Below, one piece after another: positions 27,889 through 37,670 of a stretch of DNA of 64,000 nucleotides. Both the position numbers and the translations under genes were made by a program. The notes beneath the pieces were generated by a model that did no database searches, was not told the origin of the DNA, and saw only the letters and a list, made by a program, of their open reading frames with translations. The stretch comes from Sphingobacteriia bacterium (GTDB taxonomy: Bacteria; Pseudomonadota; Alphaproteobacteria; Rickettsiales; 33-17). The first letter of the stretch is position 1. Every line of letters begins with the position of its first letter. The stretch is from positions 248,001 through 312,000 of the forward strand of contig JAFKLR010000004.1 in NCBI GenBank assembly GCA_017304685.1. Direction: 5' to 3'.

Positions 27889-28791
27889 CTATACAAGTCT
27901 TTCAACCCTTTCATGATCAGACGTAGAGATATTATTAAATCCTCTAAAATCTATTTCTGGAAATGAGGCACTAGTATAATAATCATATTTTTTATCATCA
28001 ATGTTTCTGGTTACGAATAAGCCAAAAAATGCTTCTAATATTGTATTATTAATTAAATTTCGAGCATATAGCATACAACTACATGTAACTAAAGATATAT
28101 TAGAGACGATAAAAAAGCTTAAAGCCCTATATAAACCATATTTTATAGAAAGATACATCGAAAGAAGACAAAAACTAAGCTCTAATCCGGCTAAAATATA
28201 AGTTATATGATTAGTTATTAAATCTTTTATTGAAGTTTTTTTCTTTTGTTTAGGGCGTCTAACATCATGTTGTATTTCGGATTGAGTATAATTTGTAATT
28301 GAATTTTCATTAGTTAAACTTTTCTTTATTATTTCTTCTAAATCTGTTTTCTTTAATTTCTCATTATATAAAGATTGAAGAGAAGGAGAAAAAATACAAT
28401 CCAAAAAAATATTCGATTGATGAGAAAGGATTTGAAGATCTTCTTCATAAAATTCACTAAAATCAACATTTTGAAAAATTAGTTTTTCAAAAATTACATT
28501 CCGTTGTACTTTTTTCCAAATATCGGATTGAAGTTTATTACCATCTCCTTTAATTAAAACATAAGTAAATTGTTGTTTGTCTGGTTTTGGTAAGAGCTTT
28601 TTATTAAGCCATTGTTTTTGTTCTTCTAATATAAAATTAATATTTATCATACCACGACTATTATCTGGTATTTTTTTATTCGATTCGGTTAATAAATTAA
28701 TAAAAGTAATTAGATTAAGTTGAAATTTAATATATAATTTAGTATTAGTAGCGTGAGGTTGGTTTATAGAAGAGTCACTCTTTTTACTCAT
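27889..28791 (-). CDS. Hypothetical protein with two adjacent membrane helices
   Basis: A 300-residue protein I do not recognise. The first ~190 residues look soluble and end in a basic patch RRPKQKKK (179-185). Two hydrophobic helices follow (about 196-216 and 222-244) with a short hairpin between them, then ~55 polar residues. No signal peptide. The two-helix hairpin after a long soluble N-terminus resembles the layout of some secreted inclusion-membrane-type proteins, but it could as well be an ordinary inner-membrane protein. It is divergent from an 823-residue unknown gene with 26 nt between starts. Confidence 0.6.
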   Translation of the reverse strand: MSKKSDSSINQPHATNTKLYIKFQLNLITFINLLTESNKKIPDNSRGMININFILEEQKQWLNKKLLPKPDKQQFTYVLIKGDGNKLQSDIWKKVQRNVIFEKLIFQNVDFSEFYEEDLQILSHQSNIFLDCIFSPSLQSLYNEKLKKTDLEEIIKKSLTNENSITNYTQSEIQHDVRRPKQKKKTSIKDLITNHITYILAGLELSFCLLSMYLSIKYGLYRALSFFIVSNISLVTCSCMLYARNLINNTILEAFFGLFVTRNIDDKKYDYYTSASFPEIDFRGFNNISTSDHERVERLV

Positions 28792-28817
28792 AATTTAATT
28801 TTTCAATATTTATCAAT

Positions 28818-31289
28818 ATGTTAAACAGTTTTTTAGTAGTACCCATCATTCTTGAAGAAATAGGTTTAAAAGTAAAGGAAATAAATGAAGAGCAAAATAA
28901 TAAAAAAATAATATTTTGTGAAGGTCAAATATTTAATAACCCTTATATTCAAGTGTTATGGAAAAGATCACTAATAGGGGTAGAGGGAAATGCTGTAATA
29001 GTACAGCCTGCGTTTATAGAGGAAATTAACTCAATAATAGATAAAGAAAATTTTTCTGTCAAATCTGTGATGGAAGTAACTAAATTAAAAGAAAAAAGAA
29101 GAATAAAAAAAACTGTAAAAGTAGGTAATATAAGGGAAGGAAAAGATGTTGAAATAAAAAATATTTTTGAATTTGATAAATTTGTAATCTCTAATAAGGA
29201 AAATAAAGAACCATTTTTAAACCCCGAGAAAAATTTAAATTACGCACAACAGATAATCCAAAAAAAACCTTTTGATTTTATTCTAAATCTTAGAAATTTC
29301 CCTAATACGGTAACTGTATTTCCTGACAAAATAAATAAAGGTTTAATAGGTGGTTTTTCAATTGAAATTGAAAATAAAAGTATCAAAGAAATAAAGTTTT
29401 ATACAAATATTCTGTCTTTAATTTTTAATGATAAAGAGTCTGAGCCAGATTTTAATATTGAATTTATTAAGCGCCGTAAAAAAACAAGTTTTTTTGAAGG
29501 AATAGTTGAAGTTGTTAAAAACCCTGTGCAAACACTTACTAATGCTGTTTCTCAAGAAGTTAAGAATAAATCAGGAATAATAGTATTAGAATTCAATGAG
29601 CAAAGTAGGTTTAGAGCTAATTTAGCTATACTTGCTACTTATTTAAATACGACAATTGAGAAAGAAAAAGTTTTAAATGAATTTAAATCAATTATTGAAG
29701 AGCAAATAAGAATTTTACTTAATAGAGAAAAAGCTCAAACAGAAATAGGAGTAGATTATAATACTGAGGCTACTAATTCCATTATTATTAGTAATATTAA
29801 TAAATCCAGCCAATATTTTTATAATGATTTGATATACATATTAAATAATTTAAAAGAAATAAAAGTATGCAAGTTTAAAATTAATAATGAAAATAATTCA
29901 ATAATACTTTACTTAAATATTTTTAATATTGAACACTTTAAGAAATTAATACCCACATATTATAAAGTAATTGAAGATTTTAATAAAAGAAAACAGGAAA
30001 TTTTAAATTTTTTAGAAGAAAAAGAAGTAGAGGAAACTTTTGAAAATGAGGTTAAAGTTAAATATTTTAGTCCATGGATTGAAATCGATGACACAAAAAT
30101 TAATCAAAAAGCTTTAAAAATATTAAAAGAGCAAAAATTAATTGAATACCCAGCGCATGGTGGTATACGCATTTCATATGATAAGTTGAATGATTTTGAT
30201 ATTGAAACTGCTAAAAAAATATTCTCGCTTAATAAATTAGTTAAAAGATTTTTTATTGAATGGCTAGAAGAAAATAATATTGTACCTTTGAAAAAATATA
30301 ATTTTGATAATGTGATCATATGTAAATTAAATGATCCAAATACTCAAAAAAATATTTTAAATGAAATAAGTTATTATAAATTTGCAAATAATTCAAAACA
30401 AGAAGTGTTAGATATAAGGTTTTTTGAAGAAAATAATAATACTTTTTGTAGCATAAAAATAATCAACCCTAATGCTGTATCACTTTTAAAATTTAAGACT
30501 GTAGATAATAACTTTTTTCATCAATTTATCAAAGATACAGAAAAATTATCAGAAGAGGAAACAATAGGGTCTAGAATAGAATCTTTTTTAATAACTTCAA
30601 ATCAACATAGAGATTTAATATTTGCTCTTTCACGAAAATATATAGGTTATAATGTTAAAGAATTAAGTCCAAATATGAAGAAGGCTATTGAGCTAGAACT
30701 TCAGTTAAGGAAAGAAGAAAAAAAGGCTTATAGTAAAGGCTTTTATAAAATTATTCGTAAAATTACAAAATCAATGACTGCTAAGAATTTATATACTCAA
30801 GGAGAGTTAAGAGCTTTAGTTTCAAAACTTAATATATTTCTAGAACAAACTGAGTATTTATCTATACGAACATATGATTTAATTATGTATCTAAAAATAT
30901 ATTTACTTAATCGAATTTTACCCTTTGTAAAAGATGGGATCCAAATTAGTCAGGTACATAAAGGAAAAAAAGATGAAAGTTTGAATTTACTTATCTCAAA
31001 CTCAGGGAAAATTAATACTTATAAACCTAACTTAAATCAATTTAATGAAGCGCCTTCTCCTGAAAGTTTAAATAACTGGAAAGAAATTATGAAAGGTATT
31101 GAAGTAGTTGATATTGAAATTGAGATACCAGTAGAAATGATAGAGCAATATGATATTTCTAATGATATTGAAATTATGAGCAATCCTAATCAAGTATTTT
31201 GTGAAGCAAGAACGATGCTTGATAAAATAAGACAAGGAATTAAAGAAAGAGGCGAAGCTAAATGTCAAAATGCAAAAGAAATTCCTTGA
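28818..31289 (+). CDS. Large hypothetical protein of unknown family
   Basis: An 823-residue protein rich in Lys, Asn, Ile and Glu, with no signal peptide and no clear membrane helix. No catalytic motif was recognised. Features seen: a basic stretch KEKRRIKKTVKVGNIREGK around residue 92-112, SFFEGIVEVVKNPVQTLTNA near 233-252, and helical charged segments in the second half. Coding is convincing because an open frame of 2.4 kb in such A/T-rich DNA is not expected by chance. There is no clear ribosome-binding site at the ATG. The last 32 nt overlap the convergent DUF1467 gene. Possibly lineage-specific; an effector role is only a guess. Confidence 0.7.
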   Translation: MLNSFLVVPIILEEIGLKVKEINEEQNNKKIIFCEGQIFNNPYIQVLWKRSLIGVEGNAVIVQPAFIEEINSIIDKENFSVKSVMEVTKLKEKRRIKKTVKVGNIREGKDVEIKNIFEFDKFVISNKENKEPFLNPEKNLNYAQQIIQKKPFDFILNLRNFPNTVTVFPDKINKGLIGGFSIEIENKSIKEIKFYTNILSLIFNDKESEPDFNIEFIKRRKKTSFFEGIVEVVKNPVQTLTNAVSQEVKNKSGIIVLEFNEQSRFRANLAILATYLNTTIEKEKVLNEFKSIIEEQIRILLNREKAQTEIGVDYNTEATNSIIISNINKSSQYFYNDLIYILNNLKEIKVCKFKINNENNSIILYLNIFNIEHFKKLIPTYYKVIEDFNKRKQEILNFLEEKEVEETFENEVKVKYFSPWIEIDDTKINQKALKILKEQKLIEYPAHGGIRISYDKLNDFDIETAKKIFSLNKLVKRFFIEWLEENNIVPLKKYNFDNVIICKLNDPNTQKNILNEISYYKFANNSKQEVLDIRFFEENNNTFCSIKIINPNAVSLLKFKTVDNNFFHQFIKDTEKLSEEETIGSRIESFLITSNQHRDLIFALSRKYIGYNVKELSPNMKKAIELELQLRKEEKKAYSKGFYKIIRKITKSMTAKNLYTQGELRALVSKLNIFLEQTEYLSIRTYDLIMYLKIYLLNRILPFVKDGIQISQVHKGKKDESLNLLISNSGKINTYKPNLNQFNEAPSPESLNNWKEIMKGIEVVDIEIEIPVEMIEQYDISNDIEIMSNPNQVFCEARTMLDKIRQGIKERGEAKCQNAKEIP

Positions 31290-31539
31290 TATTAAAGTTG
31301 CTATAGCTAACAAGATATTCAATTATTAGTGCAAGCGGTAATGTAATTAAACTAGTAATTATAAGTTTCTTTTTTATTTGAGGATCAATTGGTGCGCTAC
31401 CAGCAAAATGCTCGTCGTTACTATGTTTTACTTTAACTCCAAACGGTAAAACCATAAAAAGAATGAGGAACCAAGTCATCACATAAGTTGAGATAAAATT
31501 AAATATTTTAGTAATAAATTCAGCAACTTCTATTGGCAT
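31258..31539 (-). CDS. DUF1467 family small membrane protein
   Basis: A 93-residue protein with two membrane helices. MTWFLILFMVLPFGVKVKH and the loop SAPIDPQIKKKLIITSLIT match DUF1467, a family found almost only in alphaproteobacteria, in which W-F-x-x-L-F-x-x-L-P-F-G is conserved. Function unknown. Its 3' end overlaps the 823-codon gene by 32 nt in the opposite direction. The longer C-terminal tail after the second helix (SYSNFNIKEFLLHFDI) is somewhat unusual. Confidence 0.82.
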   Translation of the reverse strand: MPIEVAEFITKIFNFISTYVMTWFLILFMVLPFGVKVKHSNDEHFAGSAPIDPQIKKKLIITSLITLPLALIIEYLVSYSNFNIKEFLLHFDI

Positions 31540-31626
31540 ATGTTTTCTAAATCTTATAAAGGTTGTTATTATTAAGAAATGATACTATAATTCACCCAAA
31601 CTTAACAAATATATTTTATAAAAAAT

Positions 31627-32865
31627 ATGAATAAACCAGAAATAGTAACCTTTGGTTGTCGTTTAAATGCATATGAAAGCGAAGTAATTAAAGAAGGCTT
31701 GGAAGGAAAGCTTGATGAAAAAGTTATTATATTTAATACATGTGCAGTAACTAAAGAGGCTGAAAGACAAGCTCAGCAAGCAATTAGAAAATTTCGTCGA
31801 GAAAACCCCGAGCATAAAATAATAGTTACAGGTTGTGCAGCGCAGGTTAATCCAAAAAAATATGCTTCAATGAATGAAGTAGATTTAGTACTTGGTAATG
31901 AAGAAAAATTAAAAACCGATTCTTATTTCTCCCTTCCCGAAGATAAAACTCTTGTAAATGACATTATGTCAATTAAGGAAACGGCTTCACATTTAATTCA
32001 AAGTTTTGATGGAAGAGCAAGAAGTTTTATTCAAGTCCAAAATGGTTGTGATCATAGATGTACTTATTGCATGATTCCATTTGGAAGAGGTAATAGTAGA
32101 AGTGTACCAATTGGAGAAATTGTTAATCAAATCAGACAATTAGTGGTAAATGGTTTTAAAGAAATAGTATTAACAGGTGTAGATATAACCTCATATGGAC
32201 CTGATTTACCTGGTACTCCGACACTTGGTCAAATGATTAAAAGAGTGCTTACGCTTGTTCCTGAATTACCAAGATTAAGATTATCTTCAATTGATGTAGC
32301 AGAAATAGATGAAGATTTATTTCATTTAATTTGTTATGAGCCAAGATTTATGCCTCATATCCATATTAGCCTTCAAGCAGGTGATAATTTAATTTTAAAA
32401 AGAATGAAAAGAAGGCATACCAGAGAACAAGTTATAGAATTTTGTAATAAGGTAAGAAAAATTAGGCCAGAAATTATATTTGGAGCTGATTTAATTGCAG
32501 GTTTTCCAACAGAAACAGATGAAATGTTTGAAAATACATTAAACCTTGTTCATGAAGCTAACTTAACACATTTACATGTTTTTCCATATTCCGAAAGAGA
32601 AGGGACTCCAGCCGCTAAAATGCCTCAATTACCAAAAAAAGTAAGGAAAGAAAGAGCTAAATTATTAAGAGAAGCAGGGGAAAAGGAATTAGCAAAAATA
32701 CTACCTCACTATATCGGTCAAAAAATGCAAATTTTAGTTGAGTCAAATGAGCAAGCTAAAACTGAAAATTTTTTATCAGTCATGTTGCCGAAAACTTATC
32801 CGTCTGGTACATTACTCGAAGCAGAGATTTTATCAATTAAAAACAATATGTTAGTTGCAGTATAA
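31627..32865 (+). CDS. mtaB: tRNA t6A37 methylthiotransferase MtaB
   Basis: A 412-residue methylthiotransferase of the MiaB/RimO/MtaB family that adds a methylthio group to t6A37. N-terminal UPF0004 domain: TFGCRLNAYESE, NTCAVTKEAERQ and VTGCAAQ with three cluster cysteines. The radical-SAM cysteines are C141, C145 and C148 (CDHRCTYC). FGRGNSRSVP and GVDITSYGPDLPG also mark MtaB. The C-terminal TRAM region is short. The stop overlaps the ftsY start (TAATG). Confidence 0.94.
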   Translation: MNKPEIVTFGCRLNAYESEVIKEGLEGKLDEKVIIFNTCAVTKEAERQAQQAIRKFRRENPEHKIIVTGCAAQVNPKKYASMNEVDLVLGNEEKLKTDSYFSLPEDKTLVNDIMSIKETASHLIQSFDGRARSFIQVQNGCDHRCTYCMIPFGRGNSRSVPIGEIVNQIRQLVVNGFKEIVLTGVDITSYGPDLPGTPTLGQMIKRVLTLVPELPRLRLSSIDVAEIDEDLFHLICYEPRFMPHIHISLQAGDNLILKRMKRRHTREQVIEFCNKVRKIRPEIIFGADLIAGFPTETDEMFENTLNLVHEANLTHLHVFPYSEREGTPAAKMPQLPKKVRKERAKLLREAGEKELAKILPHYIGQKMQILVESNEQAKTENFLSVMLPKTYPSGTLLEAEILSIKNNMLVAV

Positions 32866-33800
32866 TGCAGGATAATGAACGAAAAGAAAGCTGGTTTTCA
32901 AAGATAAAATTAGGCTTAAATAAAACCTCAAAGAATCTCGGAAATCAAATTGCATCTATATTTAGTCGCAATAAAATTTCTGAAGAAACCATTGAAGAAT
33001 TGGAAGAAGCTTTAATAATGGCTGATTTAGGAGTTAAAACTTCTTCATACATTATTGAAGAATTAAAAAAGAATAAACTAGGAAAAGAAAACTCGCTAGA
33101 AACTATAAAAGAATCTTTATTAAACATTATAAAAAATATCCTAGATCCATATACAAAACCAATCACTTTAACAAGTTCACCACATGTAATTTTAATATGT
33201 GGAGTAAATGGTAATGGTAAAACCACAACTATTGGCAAATTATCGCATTGGTTTAAACAACAAAATAAAAAAGTTTTACTTGCAGCGTGTGATACATTTA
33301 GAGCTGCGGCATCCAGTCAATTAGAAAGGTGGGCTGAAAAAACAAATGTTAATATTGTAATAGGTGAAGAAAATCAAGATCCTGCAAGTGTTGCATTTAA
33401 TGCTTTTAGTAAAGCAAAAAATGAAAACTACGATGTTCTTTTAATAGATACAGCAGGTAGGCTTCATAATAAAAATAATCTAATGGAAGAACTAAGTAAA
33501 ATTATTAGAGTAATAAAAAAAATTGATGAAAAATCTCCAGAGGATATAATTTTAATATTAGACGCAACAACAGGTCAAAACGCTTTTAACCAGGTGAAGA
33601 TATTTAATGAGATAACTAATCTTACAGGTCTAATTGTAACTAAGCTCGATGGCACTGCCAAGGGAGGTGTTGTAGTGGGTTTAGTAAAAGAATTTTCCTT
33701 ACCAATTTTTGCAATTGGAGTAGGTGAGGGAATAGATGACCTTCAACCTTTTACTTCTACCGATTTTGCTAAAAATCTAATTTTAAACGAAACTGAGTAA
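32865..33800 (+). CDS. ftsY: Signal recognition particle receptor FtsY
   Basis: A 311-residue SRP GTPase that brings ribosome-Ffh complexes to the membrane. The acidic A domain is almost absent; the N and G domains are complete: G1 GVNGNGKTTTIGKL, DTFRAAASSQLERWAE, G3 DTAGRLHNK, G4 TKLDGTAKGG and the closing FAIGVGEGIDDLQPF. Short FtsY forms are normal in Rickettsiales. Translationally coupled to mtaB and 6 nt before the CBS transporter gene. Confidence 0.97.
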   Translation: MQDNERKESWFSKIKLGLNKTSKNLGNQIASIFSRNKISEETIEELEEALIMADLGVKTSSYIIEELKKNKLGKENSLETIKESLLNIIKNILDPYTKPITLTSSPHVILICGVNGNGKTTTIGKLSHWFKQQNKKVLLAACDTFRAAASSQLERWAEKTNVNIVIGEENQDPASVAFNAFSKAKNENYDVLLIDTAGRLHNKNNLMEELSKIIRVIKKIDEKSPEDIILILDATTGQNAFNQVKIFNEITNLTGLIVTKLDGTAKGGVVVGLVKEFSLPIFAIGVGEGIDDLQPFTSTDFAKNLILNETE

Positions 33801-33806
33801 AAATAC

Positions 33807-35087
33807 ATGGCTACTTTAATTATCCTTGTCGCTTCAATTTCTCTGCTTTTATTACTTGCAGGTTTTTTTTCTGCCGCGGAAACTGCTATTACTGCCTCCT
33901 CTCAAGCTAAAATGCATCAATTAAAACAATCTGGTAATAAAAGAGCTGGAATTGTAATGAACTTAAGGAATGATAAAGAGAGGCTAATAGGAGCAATATT
34001 GCTTGCAAATAATACACTTAATGTTCTTGCCTCCTCGATTGTAGCAACATACATGGTAAAAGTTTTTGGGGAAGAAGGTGTAATTTATGCTACTTTTATG
34101 ATGACAATATTAATATTCGTATTTGCTGAAGTATTACCAAAAATATATGCTTTTGAAAATCCAGAAAAAGTTTCATTAGCAATTGCACCAACAATTTTAT
34201 TTCTAGTTAAAGTTTGTTCGCCAATTACGGTAACAATAAGAATTATTGGTGAAGCTTTAATGAAATTTTTTAATTTAAAAAATAAAGATAGTTTAGTTTC
34301 AGGAAGTGAAGCAATAAGAGGGGCGATAGAATTATCAAGACATGAAGGTAGCATGGTTAAATCAGAAAGAGATATGCTAGGTGGCGTGCTTGATTTAAGC
34401 GATGTAACTGTTGAACAAATAATGGTTCATAGGTCAGAAATAAAGAAAATTAATATAGATGATCCTATTAGTAAAATAGTTGCTGAGGCATTAGATTTTC
34501 CTCATTCACGAATACCGTTATGGCAAAAAGAACCCGATAATATAGTTGGAATTTTACATATTAAAAGCTTATTAAAAGCTATTAACGACAATAAAGATGA
34601 TATTAACAAGGTAAATATAAAAGATTTATTAGTTGACCCTTGGTTTGTGCCTAACACAACCCTTTTACGTGATCAATTATATCATTTTAGAAAACAAAGA
34701 AAGCACTTTGCACTAGTTATTGATGAATATGGTGTTTTAATGGGCCTTGTTACTTTAGAGGATATTTTAGAAGAAATTGTAGGCCAAATTGATGATGAGC
34801 ATGATGTAGCAAAAGATACTATTTCAAAAATTTCTGATAATGAATACATAGTTAATGGTTCAGAGACTATAAGAGATATAAATAGAGATCTAGAATTAAA
34901 TTTACCTGAGGATGTTGCAAATACTATTGCAGGATTGTTAATGTTTGAACTTCAGGAAGTTCCTAAAGAAGGTGAAATTATAAATCTTTATGGAATAACC
35001 TTTCAAGTGCTAAAGAAAAATCAAAATCAAATTACAAAAGTTAGAATTAATATCAAAAATAGAATCAATAATGAAGAAATAGAGTAA
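33807..35087 (+). CDS. HlyC/CorC (CNNM) family transporter with CBS domains
   Basis: A 426-residue membrane protein: an N-terminal DUF21/CNNM domain (SAAETAITASSQAKMHQL, about 4 helices, residues 1-160), a pair of CBS domains (VEQIMVHRSEIKKI ... HFALVIDEYGVLMGLVTLEDILEEIVG) and a C-terminal CorC/HlyC domain (YIVNGSETIRDINRDL). Such proteins are linked to magnesium or cobalt efflux, with CBS domains sensing nucleotides. It is third in the mtaB-ftsY operon. Substrate not proven. Confidence 0.9.
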   Translation: MATLIILVASISLLLLLAGFFSAAETAITASSQAKMHQLKQSGNKRAGIVMNLRNDKERLIGAILLANNTLNVLASSIVATYMVKVFGEEGVIYATFMMTILIFVFAEVLPKIYAFENPEKVSLAIAPTILFLVKVCSPITVTIRIIGEALMKFFNLKNKDSLVSGSEAIRGAIELSRHEGSMVKSERDMLGGVLDLSDVTVEQIMVHRSEIKKINIDDPISKIVAEALDFPHSRIPLWQKEPDNIVGILHIKSLLKAINDNKDDINKVNIKDLLVDPWFVPNTTLLRDQLYHFRKQRKHFALVIDEYGVLMGLVTLEDILEEIVGQIDDEHDVAKDTISKISDNEYIVNGSETIRDINRDLELNLPEDVANTIAGLLMFELQEVPKEGEIINLYGITFQVLKKNQNQITKVRINIKNRINNEEIE

Positions 35088-35121
35088 AATTTATTTAGTC
35101 GTGTGGTAAAAGATATTAATT

Positions 35122-35803
35122 ATGAAAAGAGAGATACCAAAATTACCACAACCACCTGAATTGAATAAAAATATTATTAAATTGCTATCAAAATTATGTT
35201 TTAAAAACACACCTATTTTAAACCCACAAAAAATTGATACGCTTTTTATATTTGGAAGTACTCGTTCTCTTGATAATGCTTGTGATTTGGTAATAGAACT
35301 AATTGAAAAATATAAACCTAAAAAATTAATTCTTACAGGGGGCATGCCATTATACGAAGATTCTATAAAAATACCAAAGCCTGAGCCAGAAATCTTTTAT
35401 GATCTAATCAAAAATCAAAAATGAAATTAAAAAATACAATTTAAAAATTTATTTAGAAAATACCTCAAATAATAGTATTGAGAATGTTAAAAATTCTATA
35501 AATTTTATTAGAGAAGATGAGATTATAAGTATAATTACCAAAAACTTTGTAGTGGGAAGACATTATTTAACTTTTAAAAAATATTTTCCTAAAACTACAT
35601 TATTTTATGAAACATACGAACCTAGTTATTTAAATGATAATAGTACATATACTATTAAAAAAGAAAATTGGTTTTTATTTCCTTTTTCAATTCAGAGAAT
35701 ATGGGGTGAATTTTTACGAATTAAAATGTATGGTAATAAAGGTGATATTGAGTTTGAAGAAGTAAGAAATCTTGTTCAAGAAATTGAGAGACAAATCAAA
35801 TAG
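35122..35803 (+). pseudogene. DUF218 (YdcF/SanA-like) gene interrupted by a single-base frameshift
   Basis: Two frames together make one DUF218 protein of ~227 residues. Frame 1 (35122-35424) gives IDTLFIFGSTRSLDNACDL and KKLILTGGMPLYED, then stops at TGA 35422-35424. Frame 2 is open from 35408 and gives IYLENTSNNSIENVKNSINF and IISIITKNFVVGRHYLTF, the rest of the domain. Removing one A from the AAAAA run at 35417-35421 restores a continuous frame (DLIKNQNEIKKYNL). Thus it is a recent pseudogene, a sequencing error in a homopolymer, or a gene rescued by slippage. DUF218 proteins act in the envelope. No signal anchor is seen at the N-terminus. Confidence 0.8.
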
Positions 35804-35829
35804 TATTAAATTTTATAATTTAATTACTC

Positions 35830-35858
35830 TTGTTTACCTGTTAATAAAACGTTAGAAT
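35830..35858 (+). promoter_or_regulatory. Putative promoter of ruvAB
   Basis: TTGTTT (35830-35835), 17 bases, then TAGAAT (35853-35858), 29 nt upstream of the ruvA ATG. Four of six bases match at -35 and five of six at -10. Prediction by eye. Confidence 0.4.
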
Positions 35859-35887
35859 ATATTAAATAAATAAAATATAGGCTAAAA

Positions 35888-36481
35888 ATGTTTGCTAGGC
35901 TTACAGGTAAAAGCGAAATTCTAAATAATGAAAGCTTAATAATAGATGTTAGTGGTGTTGGTTATTTAATTGGTTGTTCTGAAAGAACAATTAGTAAAAT
36001 TGATAATGAAAATATTTCCCTTCACATTGAAACTGTAGTTAGAGAAGATCAGATTAGTTTATATGGTTTCATAGATAAATTTGAGCATGATTGGTTTAAA
36101 TTGCTTGTAACTGTAAAAGGTATCGGTCCAAAACTTGCACTTACTATTATTGGTCATGCAAATTTAGGTAAGCTTGCAAATGATATTATTACCGCCGATA
36201 AAGCATCACTTAGCAAAATCAGTGGTGTTGGCCCAAGAACGGCAGAAAGAATTATTGTAGAATTAAAAGATAAAGTTTTAAAATTATCTTCTGTAGAGAT
36301 TCAAGAATTTGCTAAACAGAAGAAGGATTTTCCAGAAATTGATGACTCAATTTCTGCATTAATAGCTTTAGGATATAATAAAATGGATGCTACTAAAGTT
36401 GTTAATAAAGTAGCGGCTAATCAAAATAATCTTTCGGTAAGAGAATTAGTAAGATTAAGTTTAAAGGAATTAGGTAAGTGA
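35888..36481 (+). CDS. ruvA: Holliday junction branch-migration protein RuvA
   Basis: A 197-residue protein that binds four-way DNA junctions as a tetramer and loads RuvB. N-terminal OB fold: [33 protein letters not shown]. Two helix-hairpin-helix motifs: [14 protein letters not shown] and [19 protein letters not shown]. The C-terminal RuvB-contacting domain ([16 protein letters not shown]) is present. The stop overlaps the ruvB GTG start by 4 nt. RuvC is not in the window. Confidence 0.97.
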   Translation: MFARLTGKSEILNNESLIIDVSGVGYLIGCSERTISKIDNENISLHIETVVREDQISLYGFIDKFEHDWFKLLVTVKGIGPKLALTIIGHANLGKLANDIITADKASLSKISGVGPRTAERIIVELKDKVLKLSSVEIQEFAKQKKDFPEIDDSISALIALGYNKMDATKVVNKVAANQNNLSVRELVRLSLKELGK

Positions 36482-37521
36482 AAAAAGAAGGAATTATATC
36501 TTCTCAAATAAACGAAGACGAAGGTGTGGTTGATAAAGCTTTAAGGCCAACGACATTAAAAGAATTTGTTGGACAAGCTCATATTAAAGATAACCTAAGT
36601 ATATTTATTAATGCAGCTAAATCTAGAGATGAAGCTTTAGATCATGTAATTTTATATGGTCCTCCTGGACTTGGTAAAACAACTATTGCACAAATTATTG
36701 CGAATGAACTTAATGTAAATATTAAAATTACATCGGGAGCAATAATTGCTAAAGCTGGAGACTTGGCAGCAATACTTACAAATCTTGAGAAAGGTGATGT
36801 ATTATTTATTGATGAAATCCATAGATTAAATACGCACGTAGAAGAAATTTTATATCCAGCAATGGAAGATTTTACTTTAGATATTTTAATAGGTGAAGGT
36901 GCATCAGCTAAATCCGTACAAATTGATCTTCCACCTTTTACATTAATTGGTGCAACTACTAGAATTGGCTTACTTAGTAATCCACTTAGAGATAGATTCG
37001 GTATTCCACTAAAACTTAATTTTTATAATCATGATGAATTAAAACTTATCATCGAAAGATCAGCTAAGCTTCTTAAGCTTAATTTAAAAGAAGATGGAGC
37101 AATGATGATAGCTAAGCGCTCAAGAGGTACTCCACGAATTGCTTTAAGATTATTAAGAAGAATAAGAGATTTTGCTCATCACTATGATGCAAAAGGTGTT
37201 ATTGATTCAACCTTGGCTTCCAATGCATTAGATAAACTTGAAGTAGATAATATTGGTCTTGATAGTCATGATAGAAAATATTTACAAATTTTAATAAATC
37301 AATTTGATGGTGGGCCTGTTGGAATTGAGTCAATGGCAGCCGCTATGTTTGAACAAAGAGATTCAATTGAAGAAACAATAGAGCCATTTTTAATTCAACA
37401 GGGATTTGTCAATCGAACTTCACGTGGAAGAATGGCGACTCAACTTTCTTATCAACATTTAGGGATTAAATTTCCAGAAACTGTAGAAAAAGCTCAAGTT
37501 GAGCTTTTTGATAATGAATAA
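36478..37521 (+). CDS. ruvB: Holliday junction helicase RuvB
   Basis: A 347-residue AAA+ motor. Walker [15 protein letters not shown], Walker [11 protein letters not shown], sensor 1 [21 protein letters not shown] (split: [18 protein letters not shown]) and a C-terminal winged helix ([13 protein letters not shown]). It drives branch migration with RuvA. It starts with GTG at 36478, inside the ruvA stop (GTGA), the only start that fits the family N-terminus. Confidence 0.97.
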   Translation: MKKEGIISSQINEDEGVVDKALRPTTLKEFVGQAHIKDNLSIFINAAKSRDEALDHVILYGPPGLGKTTIAQIIANELNVNIKITSGAIIAKAGDLAAILTNLEKGDVLFIDEIHRLNTHVEEILYPAMEDFTLDILIGEGASAKSVQIDLPPFTLIGATTRIGLLSNPLRDRFGIPLKLNFYNHDELKLIIERSAKLLKLNLKEDGAMMIAKRSRGTPRIALRLLRRIRDFAHHYDAKGVIDSTLASNALDKLEVDNIGLDSHDRKYLQILINQFDGGPVGIESMAAAMFEQRDSIEETIEPFLIQQGFVNRTSRGRMATQLSYQHLGIKFPETVEKAQVELFDNE

Positions 37522-37670
37522 GTAACTTTAAATATTAATTTTAATTCACTGTAAAACAATTAAAAATTTTACTTCAACGTTAAGTAGCTTGCGTTTTTAT
37601 ACTTTATATTGTATTTACTAACTAAATATTTATAAATTTTTTAAGCGTATAAAAAACTTGGTGGAAGAGT

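Noticed and set aside
31068-31322. 84-codon minus-strand ORF at the end of the 823-codon gene
   Set aside because: It overlaps the coding end of the large gene almost fully and overlaps the DUF1467 gene; no ribosome-binding site or family match.
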